This document shows, piece after piece, positions 9,048-17,880 of a DNA stretch of 64,000 bases (its first letter is position 1; each line of letters begins with the position of its first letter). The position numbers and the translations under genes are program-made. The notes under the pieces were generated by a model that saw only the letters and a program-made list of their open reading frames with translations, was not told the origin of the DNA and ran no database searches. Origin of the DNA: Clostridia bacterium (lineage in GTDB: Bacteria > Bacillota > Clostridia > Oscillospirales > Butyricicoccaceae); assembly GCA_029099685.1 (NCBI GenBank), contig JAQXOO010000002.1, forward strand, positions 42,184 through 106,183, in the 5' to 3' direction.

Positions 9048-10118
9048 ATGGAAAATGTAAAAGTCATCATCTGGGGCCTGGGCGCCATGGGCGGCGGCAT
9101 CGCCGATATGCTGCTGAAGAAAAAGGGCGTTGACATCGTGGGCGTTGCCGGCCGCGGCGCCAAGATCGGCAAGAGCATGTTCGATTACATCAAGACCCCC
9201 CGGGGCGACCGTCCCGATGTGCTGATCTCCAAGCCCGAGGACATCATCAAGCCCGGCGCAGCCGATATCGTCATGCTGTGCACCGACTCCTTTACCAAGG
9301 ACGCCTTCCCCCGGATGAAGTTCATCCTGGAGCAGGGCATCAACTGCATCACCTCTGCCGAGGAGATGGCCTATCCCAAGGCACAGAACCCCGAGCTGGC
9401 CGAGGAGCTGGACAAGATCGCCAAGGCCAACGGCGTCTCCATCCTGGGCACCGGCATCAATCCCGGCCTGATCATGGACCTGCTGGTGCTGATCTGGACC
9501 GGCTGCATGGAGGATGTGGAGCACATCGTTTCCCGCCGCGTCAACAGCCTGTCTCCCTTCGGCCCCGCCGTTATGTCTGAGCAGGGCATCGGCATCACCA
9601 AGGAGGAGTTCTACCTCCGCAAGGAAGGCAAGGGCTCCGGCCACCTGTCCGGCCACGTGGGCTTTGCCGAGAGCGTGGGCATGATCGCCGACGGCATCGG
9701 CTGGGATGTGGCCAAGTTCACCCAGGATATGGAGCCCATCGTCACCGATGTGGACCGCAAGAGCCCCTACGGCTTTGCCGCCGCGGGCAACGTGGCCGGC
9801 GTGGCCATGAAGGCCTGGGGCTATGACAAGGACGGCCAGTGCATCATCGAGATGGACCATCCCCAGCAGATCGAGCCCGAGCAGGTGGGCGTCAAGACCG
9901 GCGACTATGTCATCGTCAAGGGCACGCCCAATGTGAACATGGTCAACTCTCCGGAGATCGACGGCGGCATCGGCACCATCGCCATGTGCGCCAACATGAT
10001 CCCCCAGGTCATCAACGCCAACCCCGGCCTGCACACCATGCTGACCCTGCCCGTGCCCCGCGCCATTATGGGCGATATGCGTGACCGCATCGACCCTGAA
10101 AAGAAAATCGTAAAGTAA
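9048..10118 (+). CDS. ord: 2,4-diaminopentanoate dehydrogenase
   Basis: A 356-residue NAD(P)-dependent dehydrogenase with an N-terminal Rossmann motif (IIWGLGAMGGGI) and the dihydrodipicolinate-reductase-like fold of the Ord family. It oxidatively deaminates (2R,4S)-2,4-diaminopentanoate to 2-amino-4-oxopentanoate. The start was placed at MENVKV, 10 bases after AAGGAGG; an in-frame ATG 24 bases upstream lies before the SD and was rejected. First gene of the ornithine operon. The gene order ord-ortA-ortB-oraS-oraE matches the clostridial ornithine cluster. Confidence 0.94.
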   Translation: MENVKVIIWGLGAMGGGIADMLLKKKGVDIVGVAGRGAKIGKSMFDYIKTPRGDRPDVLISKPEDIIKPGAADIVMLCTDSFTKDAFPRMKFILEQGINCITSAEEMAYPKAQNPELAEELDKIAKANGVSILGTGINPGLIMDLLVLIWTGCMEDVEHIVSRRVNSLSPFGPAVMSEQGIGITKEEFYLRKEGKGSGHLSGHVGFAESVGMIADGIGWDVAKFTQDMEPIVTDVDRKSPYGFAAAGNVAGVAMKAWGYDKDGQCIIEMDHPQQIEPEQVGVKTGDYVIVKGTPNVNMVNSPEIDGGIGTIAMCANMIPQVINANPGLHTMLTLPVPRAIMGDMRDRIDPEKKIVK

Positions 10119-10129
10119 GAAAAACCGGC

Positions 10130-10187
10130 ATGGGGGGCGAACGATGTTTGCCCCCCATCGTGCAGGCCGGCGGAAGACCCTTCCGCC
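10130..10187 (+). other. Two tandem hairpins between ord and ortA
   Basis: The first hairpin pairs ATGGGGGGC with GCCCCCCAT (10130-10158, 11-base loop). The second pairs GGCGGAA with TTCCGCC (10169-10187, 5-base loop). Neither has a U-tract, so termination is unlikely. They may protect or process the mRNA and set different levels of Ord and the downstream enzymes. Confidence 0.5.
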
Positions 10188-10217
10188 TAAAATGCAAGTC
10201 AGAAAGGAATGAGTTCT

Positions 10218-10523
10218 TTGGCTAAGAAAAATGATTATGTCCGCATCCACCGCGCCATCCTGGCGGCGGAGGAGCGCACCGGCAAGCTGCCGGAGGATAC
10301 CAAGAGCGTCCCCCTGGAAATGTGGGTCAAGGGCTGGCTGCAGGATGACAGCGCGGACCTGGGCGACACCGTCACCGTCAAAACGGTGGTGGGCCGCCTG
10401 GAGACCGGCGTGCTGATGGAGGAAAACCCCTGCTACGCCCTGAACTACGGCGAGTATGTGCCCGAGATCCTGGAGATCGACCGGCAGCTGAGAAGCGTTT
10501 TGTTTGAGGGGGAGGAAGCATGA
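10218..10523 (+). CDS. ortA: 2-amino-4-oxopentanoate thiolase, alpha subunit
   Basis: A 101-residue small subunit of the OrtAB thiolase, which cleaves 2-amino-4-oxopentanoate with CoA into acetyl-CoA and D-alanine. The N-terminus (AKKNDYVRIHR) and the C-terminal NYGEYVPEILEI segment fit OrtA. The start is probably TTG at 10218: AAAGGA lies 9 bases upstream of it, whereas the in-frame ATG at 10209 directly abuts that SD. The gene overlaps ortB by 4 bases, fitting co-translation of a two-subunit enzyme. Confidence 0.88.
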   Translation: MAKKNDYVRIHRAILAAEERTGKLPEDTKSVPLEMWVKGWLQDDSADLGDTVTVKTVVGRLETGVLMEENPCYALNYGEYVPEILEIDRQLRSVLFEGEEA

Positions 10524-11926
10524 GCATGGACAGAAGCTACAACGCCGTCACCGGACGGAAGAGCCAGATCATCCGCGACGCCATCGGCGTGGATTACAGC
10601 AAATATGAAAAAGAGGGCATCGCCTTTGACTACGAGGCGATGATGAACGACACCGGCTACACCCTGGAGGACCATATCCGCATCCAGCGGGAGTACAACG
10701 TGGGCAACACCCCGGTTTTTGAACTGCACAACCTCACCGCCCTGGCCAGAAAGTGCGCCAAACCCGGCAAGGGCGCCCGCATCTTTGTCAAGGACGAGGC
10801 ATCCAACCCCGCCGGCTCCTTCAAGGAGCGCCGCGCCGCCGCCTCTGTGTACCACGCCAAAAAGATGGGCTACAAGGGCGTTGTCGCCGCCACCTCCGGC
10901 AACTACGGCGCCGCCGTGGCCTCTCAGGCCGCCATGCAGGGGCTGAAGTGCATCATCGTCCAGGAGTGCTACGACTCCAAGGGCATGGGCCAGCCCGAGA
11001 TCGTGGAAAAGGCCCGCAAGTGCGAGGCCCTGGGCGCGGAAGTGCTGCAGCTGACCGTGGGTCCCGAGCTGTTTTATGAGACCCTGCTGATGCTGGAGGA
11101 TACCGGCTACTTCAACGCCTCCCTGTACTCCGCCTTCGGCGTCTCCGGCGTGGAGACTCTGGGCTGGGAGCTGGGACACCAGTTCCTGGAGCGCTACGGC
11201 AGGCATCCCGACGTGGTGGTCTGCGCCAACGCCGGCGGCGGCAACCTCACCGGCACCGCCCGCGGCCTGAAAAAGGCCGGCTGCCCCGCCCAGGTGGTGG
11301 CCGCTTCCGTGGATCTGACCGGCCTGTCCATGGCCTCTGACCAGCAGTTCAACCGCAAGTCCTTTACCACCGCCCACACCGGCTTCGGCGTGCCTTATGC
11401 CACCGATCCCGACCACAGCGACGTGCCCCGCTCCGCCGCCCGCCCCCTGCGCTACATGGACCGCTATGTCACCGTCCGCCAGGGCGAGGTGTTCTACATC
11501 ACCGAGGCCCTGGCCACGCTGGAGGGCATGGAAAAAGGCCCCGCCGGCAACACCAGCCTGGCCGCTGCCTTTGCTCTGGCTCAGGAGCTGGACCAGGACC
11601 AGATCATCGTGGCCCAGGAGACCGAGTACACCGGCGCCGGCAAGCACATCCAGCCCCAGCTGGCCTTTGCCCGCAAAAACGGCATTGAGCTGAAATTCGG
11701 CGATCCCGCCCAGGAGATCCCCGGCCAGAACATCATCTTCCCCGAAAAGCCTTCTCTGATCAAGGCGCGGGATATGGATCTGGACCGCCTGCGCCGCTCC
11801 CTCATCAAGCATCAGGTCAAAAACTGCACCGCCCCCCTCACCGATGGGGAAGTGGCCTATCTGATGGAGGAGACCCGCGGCAGCGAGGCCTTTGTCCGCA
11901 AGACACTGGAGGAGCTGGGTCTCTGA
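10520..11926 (+). CDS. ortB: 2-amino-4-oxopentanoate thiolase, beta subunit
   Basis: A 468-residue PLP-dependent (fold type II, threonine-synthase-like) subunit of the ornithine-pathway thiolase. The PLP lysine lies in NPAGSFKERR, and AGGGNLTGTARG is the phosphate-binding glycine loop. It works with OrtA to produce acetyl-CoA and D-alanine. The start overlaps the ortA stop (ATGA) behind GGGGGAGG; a second Met two codons on is also possible. Confidence 0.94.
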   Translation: MSMDRSYNAVTGRKSQIIRDAIGVDYSKYEKEGIAFDYEAMMNDTGYTLEDHIRIQREYNVGNTPVFELHNLTALARKCAKPGKGARIFVKDEASNPAGSFKERRAAASVYHAKKMGYKGVVAATSGNYGAAVASQAAMQGLKCIIVQECYDSKGMGQPEIVEKARKCEALGAEVLQLTVGPELFYETLLMLEDTGYFNASLYSAFGVSGVETLGWELGHQFLERYGRHPDVVVCANAGGGNLTGTARGLKKAGCPAQVVAASVDLTGLSMASDQQFNRKSFTTAHTGFGVPYATDPDHSDVPRSAARPLRYMDRYVTVRQGEVFYITEALATLEGMEKGPAGNTSLAAAFALAQELDQDQIIVAQETEYTGAGKHIQPQLAFARKNGIELKFGDPAQEIPGQNIIFPEKPSLIKARDMDLDRLRRSLIKHQVKNCTAPLTDGEVAYLMEETRGSEAFVRKTLEELGL

Positions 11927-11969
11927 GCGCCCGGTTTTCGGGGACGATTCTTTAAAAAGAGGTTGAAGT

Positions 11970-12335
11970 ATGAAGAGACAAGATGATTTCGAAAGCCGCC
12001 GCGCCCATCTGAAGGGCATGAGCGACGAGGAATTGAAGGCCTATTTCTGGAAGCTGGCCCAGCAGGTGGTGGACCCCCTGCTGGAGCTGGGCTATAAAAA
12101 CACCAGCCCCGCCATCGAGCGGTCCGTGCTGCTGCGCATGGGCTTTTCCTCTCTGGAGGCCAAGCCCATGGTGGAGCAGGCCATCGCCCACAATCTGATC
12201 TCCCACGGCGTGGGCAATGTGGTCTACCGCCTGCACAAGTCCACCGGGATGTCCATCCGTGACGCCGGTACGGCCCTGGCCCGGGGCGAGCTGTGGGACC
12301 AGGCCGAAAAGCTGTTTGAAGGAGGGGCCGAATAA
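11970..12335 (+). CDS. oraS: D-ornithine 4,5-aminomutase, S subunit
   Basis: A 121-residue small subunit of ornithine 4,5-aminomutase. It binds OraE and helps hold the PLP/adenosylcobalamin enzyme together. The sequence (RRAHLKGMSDEELKAYFWKL, GYKNTSPAIERSVLLRMGF) is typical of OraS. The stop codon and the oraE start share one base (TAATG), so the two subunits are translationally coupled. Confidence 0.94.
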   Translation: MKRQDDFESRRAHLKGMSDEELKAYFWKLAQQVVDPLLELGYKNTSPAIERSVLLRMGFSSLEAKPMVEQAIAHNLISHGVGNVVYRLHKSTGMSIRDAGTALARGELWDQAEKLFEGGAE

Positions 12336-14581
12336 TGTCTGACTACAAGCTGCAGAAGAACGAGCGCATCGACGTGGAGGAGGTCCTGAAGGACCTGGAG
12401 CATTACCGTCCCCGCCGCCGGGGCTGGGTTTGGCGTACGCCCGCCAGCCAGGAGCACCTGAAGGAGGGGCCCTTCCAGTACCGGGACATTTCCGAGCCCA
12501 TGGCCGGCGACAGCGTCGGTCTGATGACCGCCCACTATTTTGACAACATCGATCCCCAGCCCATGCCCACCATCACCACGGAGATCGCCTCCGGCCGGTT
12601 TGAGGACGACATCCGCCGTATGCGTATGGCCGCCCATCACGGCGCCGACCACATCATGGTCATCCGCACCGCCGGCCAGTCCCACTTCGACGGTCTGATC
12701 GAGGGCACGCCCCAGGGCATGGGCGGCGTTCCCATCACCCGCAAGCAGGTCCGCGCCCAGCGCAAGGCTCTGGACATGATCGAGGATGAGGTGGGCCGCC
12801 CCATCAACTACCACTCTTATGTCTCCGGCGTGGCCGGGCCTGACGTGGCCGTCATGTTCGCCGAGGAAGGCGTCAACGGCTGCCACCAGGACCCCCAGTA
12901 CAACGTCATCTACCGCAACATCAACATGATCCGCTCCTTTGTGGACGCCTGCGAGTCCAAAAAGATCATCGCCTGGTCCGGCATGGCCCAGATCGACGGC
13001 GCCCACAACGCCAACGCCACCGCACGGGAGGCCTGGAAGGTCATGCCCGAGCTGATGGTGCAGCACGCCATCAACGCCGCCTTTTCCGCCGGCGTGGGCA
13101 TCGACAAAAAGCTGATCTGCCTGTCCACCGTGCCCCCCACGGCAACGCCCGCGCCCTGCGTCTATATGGACCTGCCCTATGCGGTGGCGCTCCGCGACCT
13201 GTTCTCTGAGTACCGGATGCGCGCCCAGATGAACACCAAGTATGTGGAAAGCTCCACCCGGGACGCCACGGTGACCCACGTGCTGAATATGCTGATCTCC
13301 AAGCTGACCTCCGCGGACATCCAGTCCACCATCACCCCCGACGAGGGCCGGAATGTGCCCTGGCACATCTACAACATTGAGGCCTGCGACACCGCCAAGC
13401 AGACGCTGCTGGGCATGGACGGCCTGATGGACATGGTGGAGCTGAAGGACGCAGGCCCCCTGCGGGAGACCGCCCGGGAGCTGAAGGAACGGGCCGTGCT
13501 GTTCTTCGAGGAGATCCTGGCCGTGGGCGGCTACTTCAACGCCGTGGAGCAGGGCTTCTTCGTGGACTCCGGCCTCTATCCCGAGCGCAACGGCGACGGC
13601 ATCTTCCGCGAGATCCAGGGCGGCGTGGGCGCCGGTACCGTCTTTGAGCGCGCAGCGGACTATATGGCCCCCGTCACCGCCCATTACGGCTACAACAACG
13701 TGGCCCAGTACGATGAGAGCGCCGTGGGCGATCCTTCCAAACTCATCGGCGGCTGCACCTTCGAGGATCCCGATAAGATCGTTTACATCGACGAGCTGGA
13801 TGAGGAAGACAACGTCAACGTCCGCATGGCCGAAACCGCCAAGTACCGGGGCAAAAACTGCAAGACCCTCAAGCCTGAGATGGAGTGGCAGGCAGACGGC
13901 ATCGTCATGGTCAACCTGTTCTTCCCCACGTCCCGCCGCATCGCGGAGGCCGCCGCCATCGAGACGGGCCGCCGCATGGGCCTGAAGGAAGTGGAGGTCA
14001 TCAGCCGCGAGATCATGCAGGAGGCCGAGGGCACCCGCGTGGAGATCAAGGGCCGGGTGGACTTCGATCTGGATATGGATACGCTGGTCATTCCCGAGGA
14101 GCCCCATGTGCTGTCTGACGCGGAGATCCGCGCCGACATCGAGCGCAAGCCCATGACCGTGGTCTGCGGCACCGTGGGCAACGACGAGCATTCCGTGGGC
14201 CTGCGGGAGATCATCGATATCAAGCACGGCGGCATTGAAAAATACGGCATCAAGGTCCATTATCTGGGCACCTCCGTCCCGGTGGAAAAGCTGGTGAACG
14301 CCGCCATCGAGCTGGACGCCGACGCCATCCTGGCTTCCACCATCATCAGCCATGATGACATCCATTACAAGAATATCGCCAACATCGACCGGCTGGCCCG
14401 GGAGATGGGCGTCCGCGACCGCCTGATGTTCCTGGTGGGCGGCACCCAGATCACCCCGGAGATCGCCGTCCAGATGGGCGCTGACGCCGGCTTCGGCCGC
14501 GGCACCAAGGGCATCCACGACGCCACCTTCCTGGTGGAGCGCCGCCGTGAGCTGGAAGCCGCCGGCAAGTGGCCCCGCTGA
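12335..14581 (+). CDS. oraE: D-ornithine 4,5-aminomutase, E subunit (B12- and PLP-dependent)
   Basis: A 748-residue large subunit with a TIM-barrel body and a C-terminal B12-binding Rossmann domain (about residues 600-735). The cobalamin motif DEHSVG puts the axial ligand at His619. The nearby Lys630 matches the lysine that holds PLP in the resting enzyme. The enzyme moves the delta-amino group of D-ornithine to C4, giving 2,4-diaminopentanoate. Normal length and all key residues present. It is preceded by OraS and followed by a MutL/GlmL-type protein and ornithine racemase. Confidence 0.96.
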   Translation: MSDYKLQKNERIDVEEVLKDLEHYRPRRRGWVWRTPASQEHLKEGPFQYRDISEPMAGDSVGLMTAHYFDNIDPQPMPTITTEIASGRFEDDIRRMRMAAHHGADHIMVIRTAGQSHFDGLIEGTPQGMGGVPITRKQVRAQRKALDMIEDEVGRPINYHSYVSGVAGPDVAVMFAEEGVNGCHQDPQYNVIYRNINMIRSFVDACESKKIIAWSGMAQIDGAHNANATAREAWKVMPELMVQHAINAAFSAGVGIDKKLICLSTVPPTATPAPCVYMDLPYAVALRDLFSEYRMRAQMNTKYVESSTRDATVTHVLNMLISKLTSADIQSTITPDEGRNVPWHIYNIEACDTAKQTLLGMDGLMDMVELKDAGPLRETARELKERAVLFFEEILAVGGYFNAVEQGFFVDSGLYPERNGDGIFREIQGGVGAGTVFERAADYMAPVTAHYGYNNVAQYDESAVGDPSKLIGGCTFEDPDKIVYIDELDEEDNVNVRMAETAKYRGKNCKTLKPEMEWQADGIVMVNLFFPTSRRIAEAAAIETGRRMGLKEVEVISREIMQEAEGTRVEIKGRVDFDLDMDTLVIPEEPHVLSDAEIRADIERKPMTVVCGTVGNDEHSVGLREIIDIKHGGIEKYGIKVHYLGTSVPVEKLVNAAIELDADAILASTIISHDDIHYKNIANIDRLAREMGVRDRLMFLVGGTQITPEIAVQMGADAGFGRGTKGIHDATFLVERRRELEAAGKWPR

Positions 14582-14599
14582 ACAACAAAGGAGAACCCC

Positions 14600-15964
14600 A
14601 TGAAAGTTGACGTTTTGGTGGCGGAGATCGGCTCCACCACCACAGTCGTGAACGCTTTCCACCGGCTGGGTGAAGCCCAGCCGGTGTTCCTGGGTCAGGG
14701 CCAGGCGCCCACCTCGGTGCTGCAGGGCGACGTCTGTGTGGGCCTGCAGGGCGCCATGGACGACCTGTGCCGCCGCCAGGGCTGGCCGGACCTGCAGTAT
14801 GATGCCATGCTGGCAACCTCCAGCGCGGCAGGCGGCCTGCGGATGACTGTCCACGGCCTGGTCTATGATATGACCGTCCGGGCCGCACGGGAAGCGGCGC
14901 TGGGCGCGGGCGCCAACCTGCACCTGGTCACCGCCGGCATCATGCAGGAGGAGGACCTGGAGGACCTGCGGGACATCAACCCCAACCTGATCCTCATCGC
15001 GGGCGGCACCGACTACGGTGAGCGCAAGACTGCCCTGGAAAACGCCCGGCTTATCCGGGAGTTGGGGCTGAACGTGCCGGTCATTTATGCCGGAAACGTG
15101 CAGAACCAGGCCCGGGTGCAGCGGATCTTTGCCGATGCCCCCGCCGAATGCTACGTGGTGGAAAATGTCTATCCCCGGCTGGACGAGCTGAACATCGAGC
15201 CGGCCCGAAAGGTCATCCATCAGGTGTTTGAAAAGCACATCATCCACGCCCCCGGCATGGAGCGGGTCCGCACCATGGTCACCGGTTCCATCATCCCCAC
15301 CCCCGGCGCCGTCATGGAGTGCGCCAAGCTGCTCTATGAGCTGGTAGGCGACCTGGTGGTGCTGGATGTGGGCGGTGCCACCACAGACGTACACTCCGTC
15401 ACCGAGGGCAGCGAGGAGATCGCCTCCATCCAGCTCTCGCCCGAGCCCATGGCCAAGCGCACTGTGGAGGGAGACCTGGGCGTGTTCGTCAATGCCCGCA
15501 GCATGGCCAAACAGATCGGTATGCACAACCTGGAAAAGGAGATCGGCCGGGACCCCGCGCCCATCTTTGCGCATTACAAGGCCATTCCCGACACTCCGGG
15601 GCAGTTTCTGCTCACCGAGACCCTTGCCTGGCACGCGGCCTCTGACGCTCTGGAGCGGCACTGCGGCCGGTTCCGGTACACCTACGGCTCCAACGGCCGC
15701 CAGACCTTTGCCGAGGGCAAGGACCTGACCAATGTAAAATATCTGGTGGCCACCGGCGGCGCTTTGACCCGCCTGCCGGGGCGAAAAGCCATCATGGAGC
15801 GGCTGTGTCACCTCAACGACGGCGGGAAGCTGCTGTTCCCCAAGGCGCAGAACCTCCGCCTGCTGGAGGACAGGCAGTATTACATGGCGTCCCTGGGCGT
15901 GCTGTCCCGGTACCACCGGGAGGCTGCCGTGGCGCTGCTGAAGCAGGATATGGAGGTAGAATAA
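14600..15964 (+). CDS. MutL/GlmL-family ATPase-like protein of the ornithine cluster
   Basis: A 454-residue protein of the GlmL/MutL family (ASKHA actin-like fold), found with B12-dependent mutases. The N-terminal EIGSTTTVVNAF phosphate loop and VLDVGGATTDVHSV second phosphate motif are clear. Relatives accompany glutamate mutase and ornithine aminomutase and are thought to act as chaperones or reactivators of the cobalamin enzyme; that role is inference here. AAAGGAG lies upstream. It sits between oraE and orr, as in known ornithine clusters. Confidence 0.85.
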   Translation: MKVDVLVAEIGSTTTVVNAFHRLGEAQPVFLGQGQAPTSVLQGDVCVGLQGAMDDLCRRQGWPDLQYDAMLATSSAAGGLRMTVHGLVYDMTVRAAREAALGAGANLHLVTAGIMQEEDLEDLRDINPNLILIAGGTDYGERKTALENARLIRELGLNVPVIYAGNVQNQARVQRIFADAPAECYVVENVYPRLDELNIEPARKVIHQVFEKHIIHAPGMERVRTMVTGSIIPTPGAVMECAKLLYELVGDLVVLDVGGATTDVHSVTEGSEEIASIQLSPEPMAKRTVEGDLGVFVNARSMAKQIGMHNLEKEIGRDPAPIFAHYKAIPDTPGQFLLTETLAWHAASDALERHCGRFRYTYGSNGRQTFAEGKDLTNVKYLVATGGALTRLPGRKAIMERLCHLNDGGKLLFPKAQNLRLLEDRQYYMASLGVLSRYHREAAVALLKQDMEVE

Positions 15965-17026
15965 ATGTTCCCCAGACTGGTCATTGACCTTGAAAAGCTG
16001 CGGCACAACGGCCAAATGCTCTGCCAAATGGCTGCCGCAGACGGCCTGGACAGCCTGGCCTTCGTCACCAAAGTCTTCTGCGCCATGCCCCCGATGGTGG
16101 CGGCGCTGGAGGAGTTGCCCAACCCCTATCTGGCGGATTCCCGCATTGAAAATCTGGCAAACTATCCTGCTACGGGCAAGCAGAAGATCCTTCTGCGGCT
16201 GCCCATGCCCTCTCAGGCGGAGCAGGTGGCCGCCCACGCGGATATCAGCTTCTGTTCTGAGCCGGCGGCGCTGTCCGCCCTGGACCGGGCGGCGGGGGAT
16301 CTGGGCAGGCGGCACAAGGTGGTGCTCATGGTGGACATGGGCGACCTGCGGGAGGGCGTGTTCTTCCGGGACCGGGCGGACCTGCTGGCGCTGGCCCGTC
16401 AGGTGGAAGATGCGGCCAATCTGGAGCTTTACGGCATGGCCTTCAATGTCACCTGCTACGGCTCGGTGATCCCCACCCAGCAGACGCTGGATGATTTCCG
16501 GGCGCTGGTCAGGCTGGTGGAAGAGGATGTGGGCCGCAGGCTGCCCTTTGTGTCCTGCGGCAACTCCAGCTCTCTGTACATGCTGAAGCAGGCGGATTTT
16601 TCCGGCTTCAACAACCTGCGGCTGGGCGAAAGCCTGCTTCTGGGCCGGGAGACCGCCTATGGGGCCGACCTGCCCGGCCTGTATCAGGATGTGGTCATCC
16701 TGGAGGCTGAGGTGGTGGAAAGCAAGGTCAAGCCCTCCTATCCCATTGGCAAGATCGGCGTCAATGCCTTCGGCCAGACGGTGGAGTACACCGACAAAGG
16801 CGACCGGCTCCGCGCCATCGCCGCTGTGGGTCAGCAGGACATCGACTGCGGCGGCCTGACCCCGCTGACCCCCGGCATGGAGGTCTTTGGCGCCTCCTCC
16901 GACCATCTGCTGTTGGACGTCACCGGCTGCCCCGTGCAGGTGGGGGACATCATCCGCTTCAAGGTGGATTATTCGGCCGCTCTCCGGGCCTTCACCAGTC
17001 CCTACGTGGAAAAAATCTGCGAATAA
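15965..17026 (+). CDS. orr: Ornithine racemase, alanine-racemase-like fold
   Basis: A 353-residue PLP-dependent racemase of the N-terminal-barrel alanine racemase family. The PLP lysine should lie in FVTKVFCAMP near the N-terminus, and the C-terminal half carries the family SYPIGKIGVNAFG segment. It turns L-ornithine into D-ornithine, the substrate of OraSE. The ATG follows the previous stop directly. Assignment to ornithine rests on gene position and similarity to clostridial Orr; general amino-acid racemase is the alternative. Confidence 0.85.
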   Translation: MFPRLVIDLEKLRHNGQMLCQMAAADGLDSLAFVTKVFCAMPPMVAALEELPNPYLADSRIENLANYPATGKQKILLRLPMPSQAEQVAAHADISFCSEPAALSALDRAAGDLGRRHKVVLMVDMGDLREGVFFRDRADLLALARQVEDAANLELYGMAFNVTCYGSVIPTQQTLDDFRALVRLVEEDVGRRLPFVSCGNSSSLYMLKQADFSGFNNLRLGESLLLGRETAYGADLPGLYQDVVILEAEVVESKVKPSYPIGKIGVNAFGQTVEYTDKGDRLRAIAAVGQQDIDCGGLTPLTPGMEVFGASSDHLLLDVTGCPVQVGDIIRFKVDYSAALRAFTSPYVEKICE

Positions 17027-17032
17027 AAAATA

Positions 17033-17058
17033 CGCCCTCCGAGGAGGGCGGTTTTGTT
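17033..17058 (+). terminator. Terminator of the ornithine operon
   Basis: CGCCCTCC-GA-GGAGGGCG followed by GTTTTGTT, just after the orr stop. An almost identical hairpin with the same 3' flank (GGAGGGCGGTTTTGTTATG) recurs at 17854-17881. Confidence 0.85.
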
Positions 17059-17166
17059 ATGCGCGGAGGACAGCGGTGGATGTAAATTTTCAAACCATTA
17101 ACAATTATGTACTATTCAACGAATTGGGAAAATGGTAAAATAAAAGCGTATCATCCTTCTGTTTTG

Positions 17167-17195
17167 TTGTACAGTTTGACTATGAGGCCTATAAG
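17167..17195 (+). promoter_or_regulatory. Possible promoter of the AT-rich island
   Basis: TTGTAC, a 17-base spacer and TATAAG, ending 22 bases before the ATG of the interrupted gene. Another A/T-rich segment, TAAAAT at about 17134, could be an alternative -10. Confidence 0.4.
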
Positions 17196-17217
17196 AAAAT
17201 GAAAAGGCCGCGCTAAT

Positions 17218-17670
17218 ATGAAAAAAGGATTATCCGTTATGCTTGCTGTCTGTCTGTGTTTTGCGTGCTTACTTGTAGCATCACCTGCAGCATATGCGCA
17301 AGATGCAAGAGCTATGCCGGTTCCGTTTACATTTACGGATAGAGTTGTGTTAAGGCCGAATTTGTAGGATTCGTTCCCTCTTGGAACTGCAGAATTTGAT
17401 GTTACGATTACGGGTCTATACGATGCACAGGGTGACCATGTGTATTCCATCCAATCTGCGACCTGCGTTTACCGTGGCGGTATAAATTGCACTGAGCATG
17501 ATATGGAGGTCAGTACATGGACTACATCAACGGATCGAGGTTATGTGTTCTGGGAGTTGGTGGGTACGCTTACCTTCTCGTGGACGAGCCCTGTGACAGG
17601 TGTGCAATATGAAAGTGTCTTTTATCATGGTCCAGACCAAAGTTTTAGAGCGTATGATTATATGGAGTGA
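17218..17670 (+). pseudogene. Small secreted protein gene interrupted by an in-frame amber codon
   Basis: From ATG 17218 the frame gives a signal peptide (MKKGLSVMLAVCLCFACLLV, then ASPAAYAQ), runs to codon 49, meets TAG at 17365-17367, and stays open in the same frame for 100 more codons to TGA at 17670. The second half contains CVYRGGINC and ends RAYDYME. A single C-to-T change (CAG to TAG) would explain it; readthrough or suppression is possible. Codon use is AT-richer than in the neighbours. I do not recognise the protein. No TM helix follows the signal, so the full product would be secreted, about 122 residues mature. Confidence 0.6.
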
Positions 17671-17816
17671 TGAAAATGAACAGTTTGGCTGGCGTTGTCA
17701 TTAGCTTTTGGTTTGCACTAATAGTCGTTCTTGAGATTGGCATGTTGATAGCGGTGATTGTTTGTGGCGTGATGATTGCAAAGAAGTTGCTGAAAAATGA
17801 TCATCGCACAAAATAA
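17670..17816 (+). CDS. 48-residue single-helix membrane peptide
   Basis: The ATG overlaps the stop of the interrupted gene (TGATG), so it would be coupled to translation of the second half of that gene; a second ATG two codons later is also possible. The peptide has an N-terminal MKMNSLAG, a long hydrophobic span of about 30 residues and a basic tail (AKKLLKNDHRTK), fitting one membrane helix with the C-terminus inside. No family recognised. It could partner the secreted protein upstream, for instance as a holdfast or regulator; that is speculation. Confidence 0.45.
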   Translation: MKMNSLAGVVISFWFALIVVLEIGMLIAVIVCGVMIAKKLLKNDHRTK

Positions 17817-17846
17817 GATTCTAGTGCTGTGATGTATTTTGGAAGA

Positions 17847-17880
17847 AAAAGAACCGCCCTCCTCGGAGGGCGGTTTTGTT
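17847..17880. terminator. Bidirectional terminator at the island/SLH boundary
   Basis: CCGCCCTCC-TC-GGAGGGCGG with TTTTGTT on the plus side and TTCTTTTTCTT on the minus side. It can end both the small plus-strand genes and the minus-strand SLH gene. Confidence 0.8.

Noticed and set aside
12224..16906. A 1560-codon minus-strand frame opposite oraE, the MutL-like gene and orr
   Set aside because: Shadow of high-GC codon use; composition is low-complexity Gly/His/Val/Leu/Asp and no motif is recognisable.
17365..17367. Pyrrolysine insertion at the amber codon
   Set aside because: Nothing nearby (pylT, pylS or methylamine methyltransferase features) supports it; nonsense mutation is simpler. Kept only as a check.
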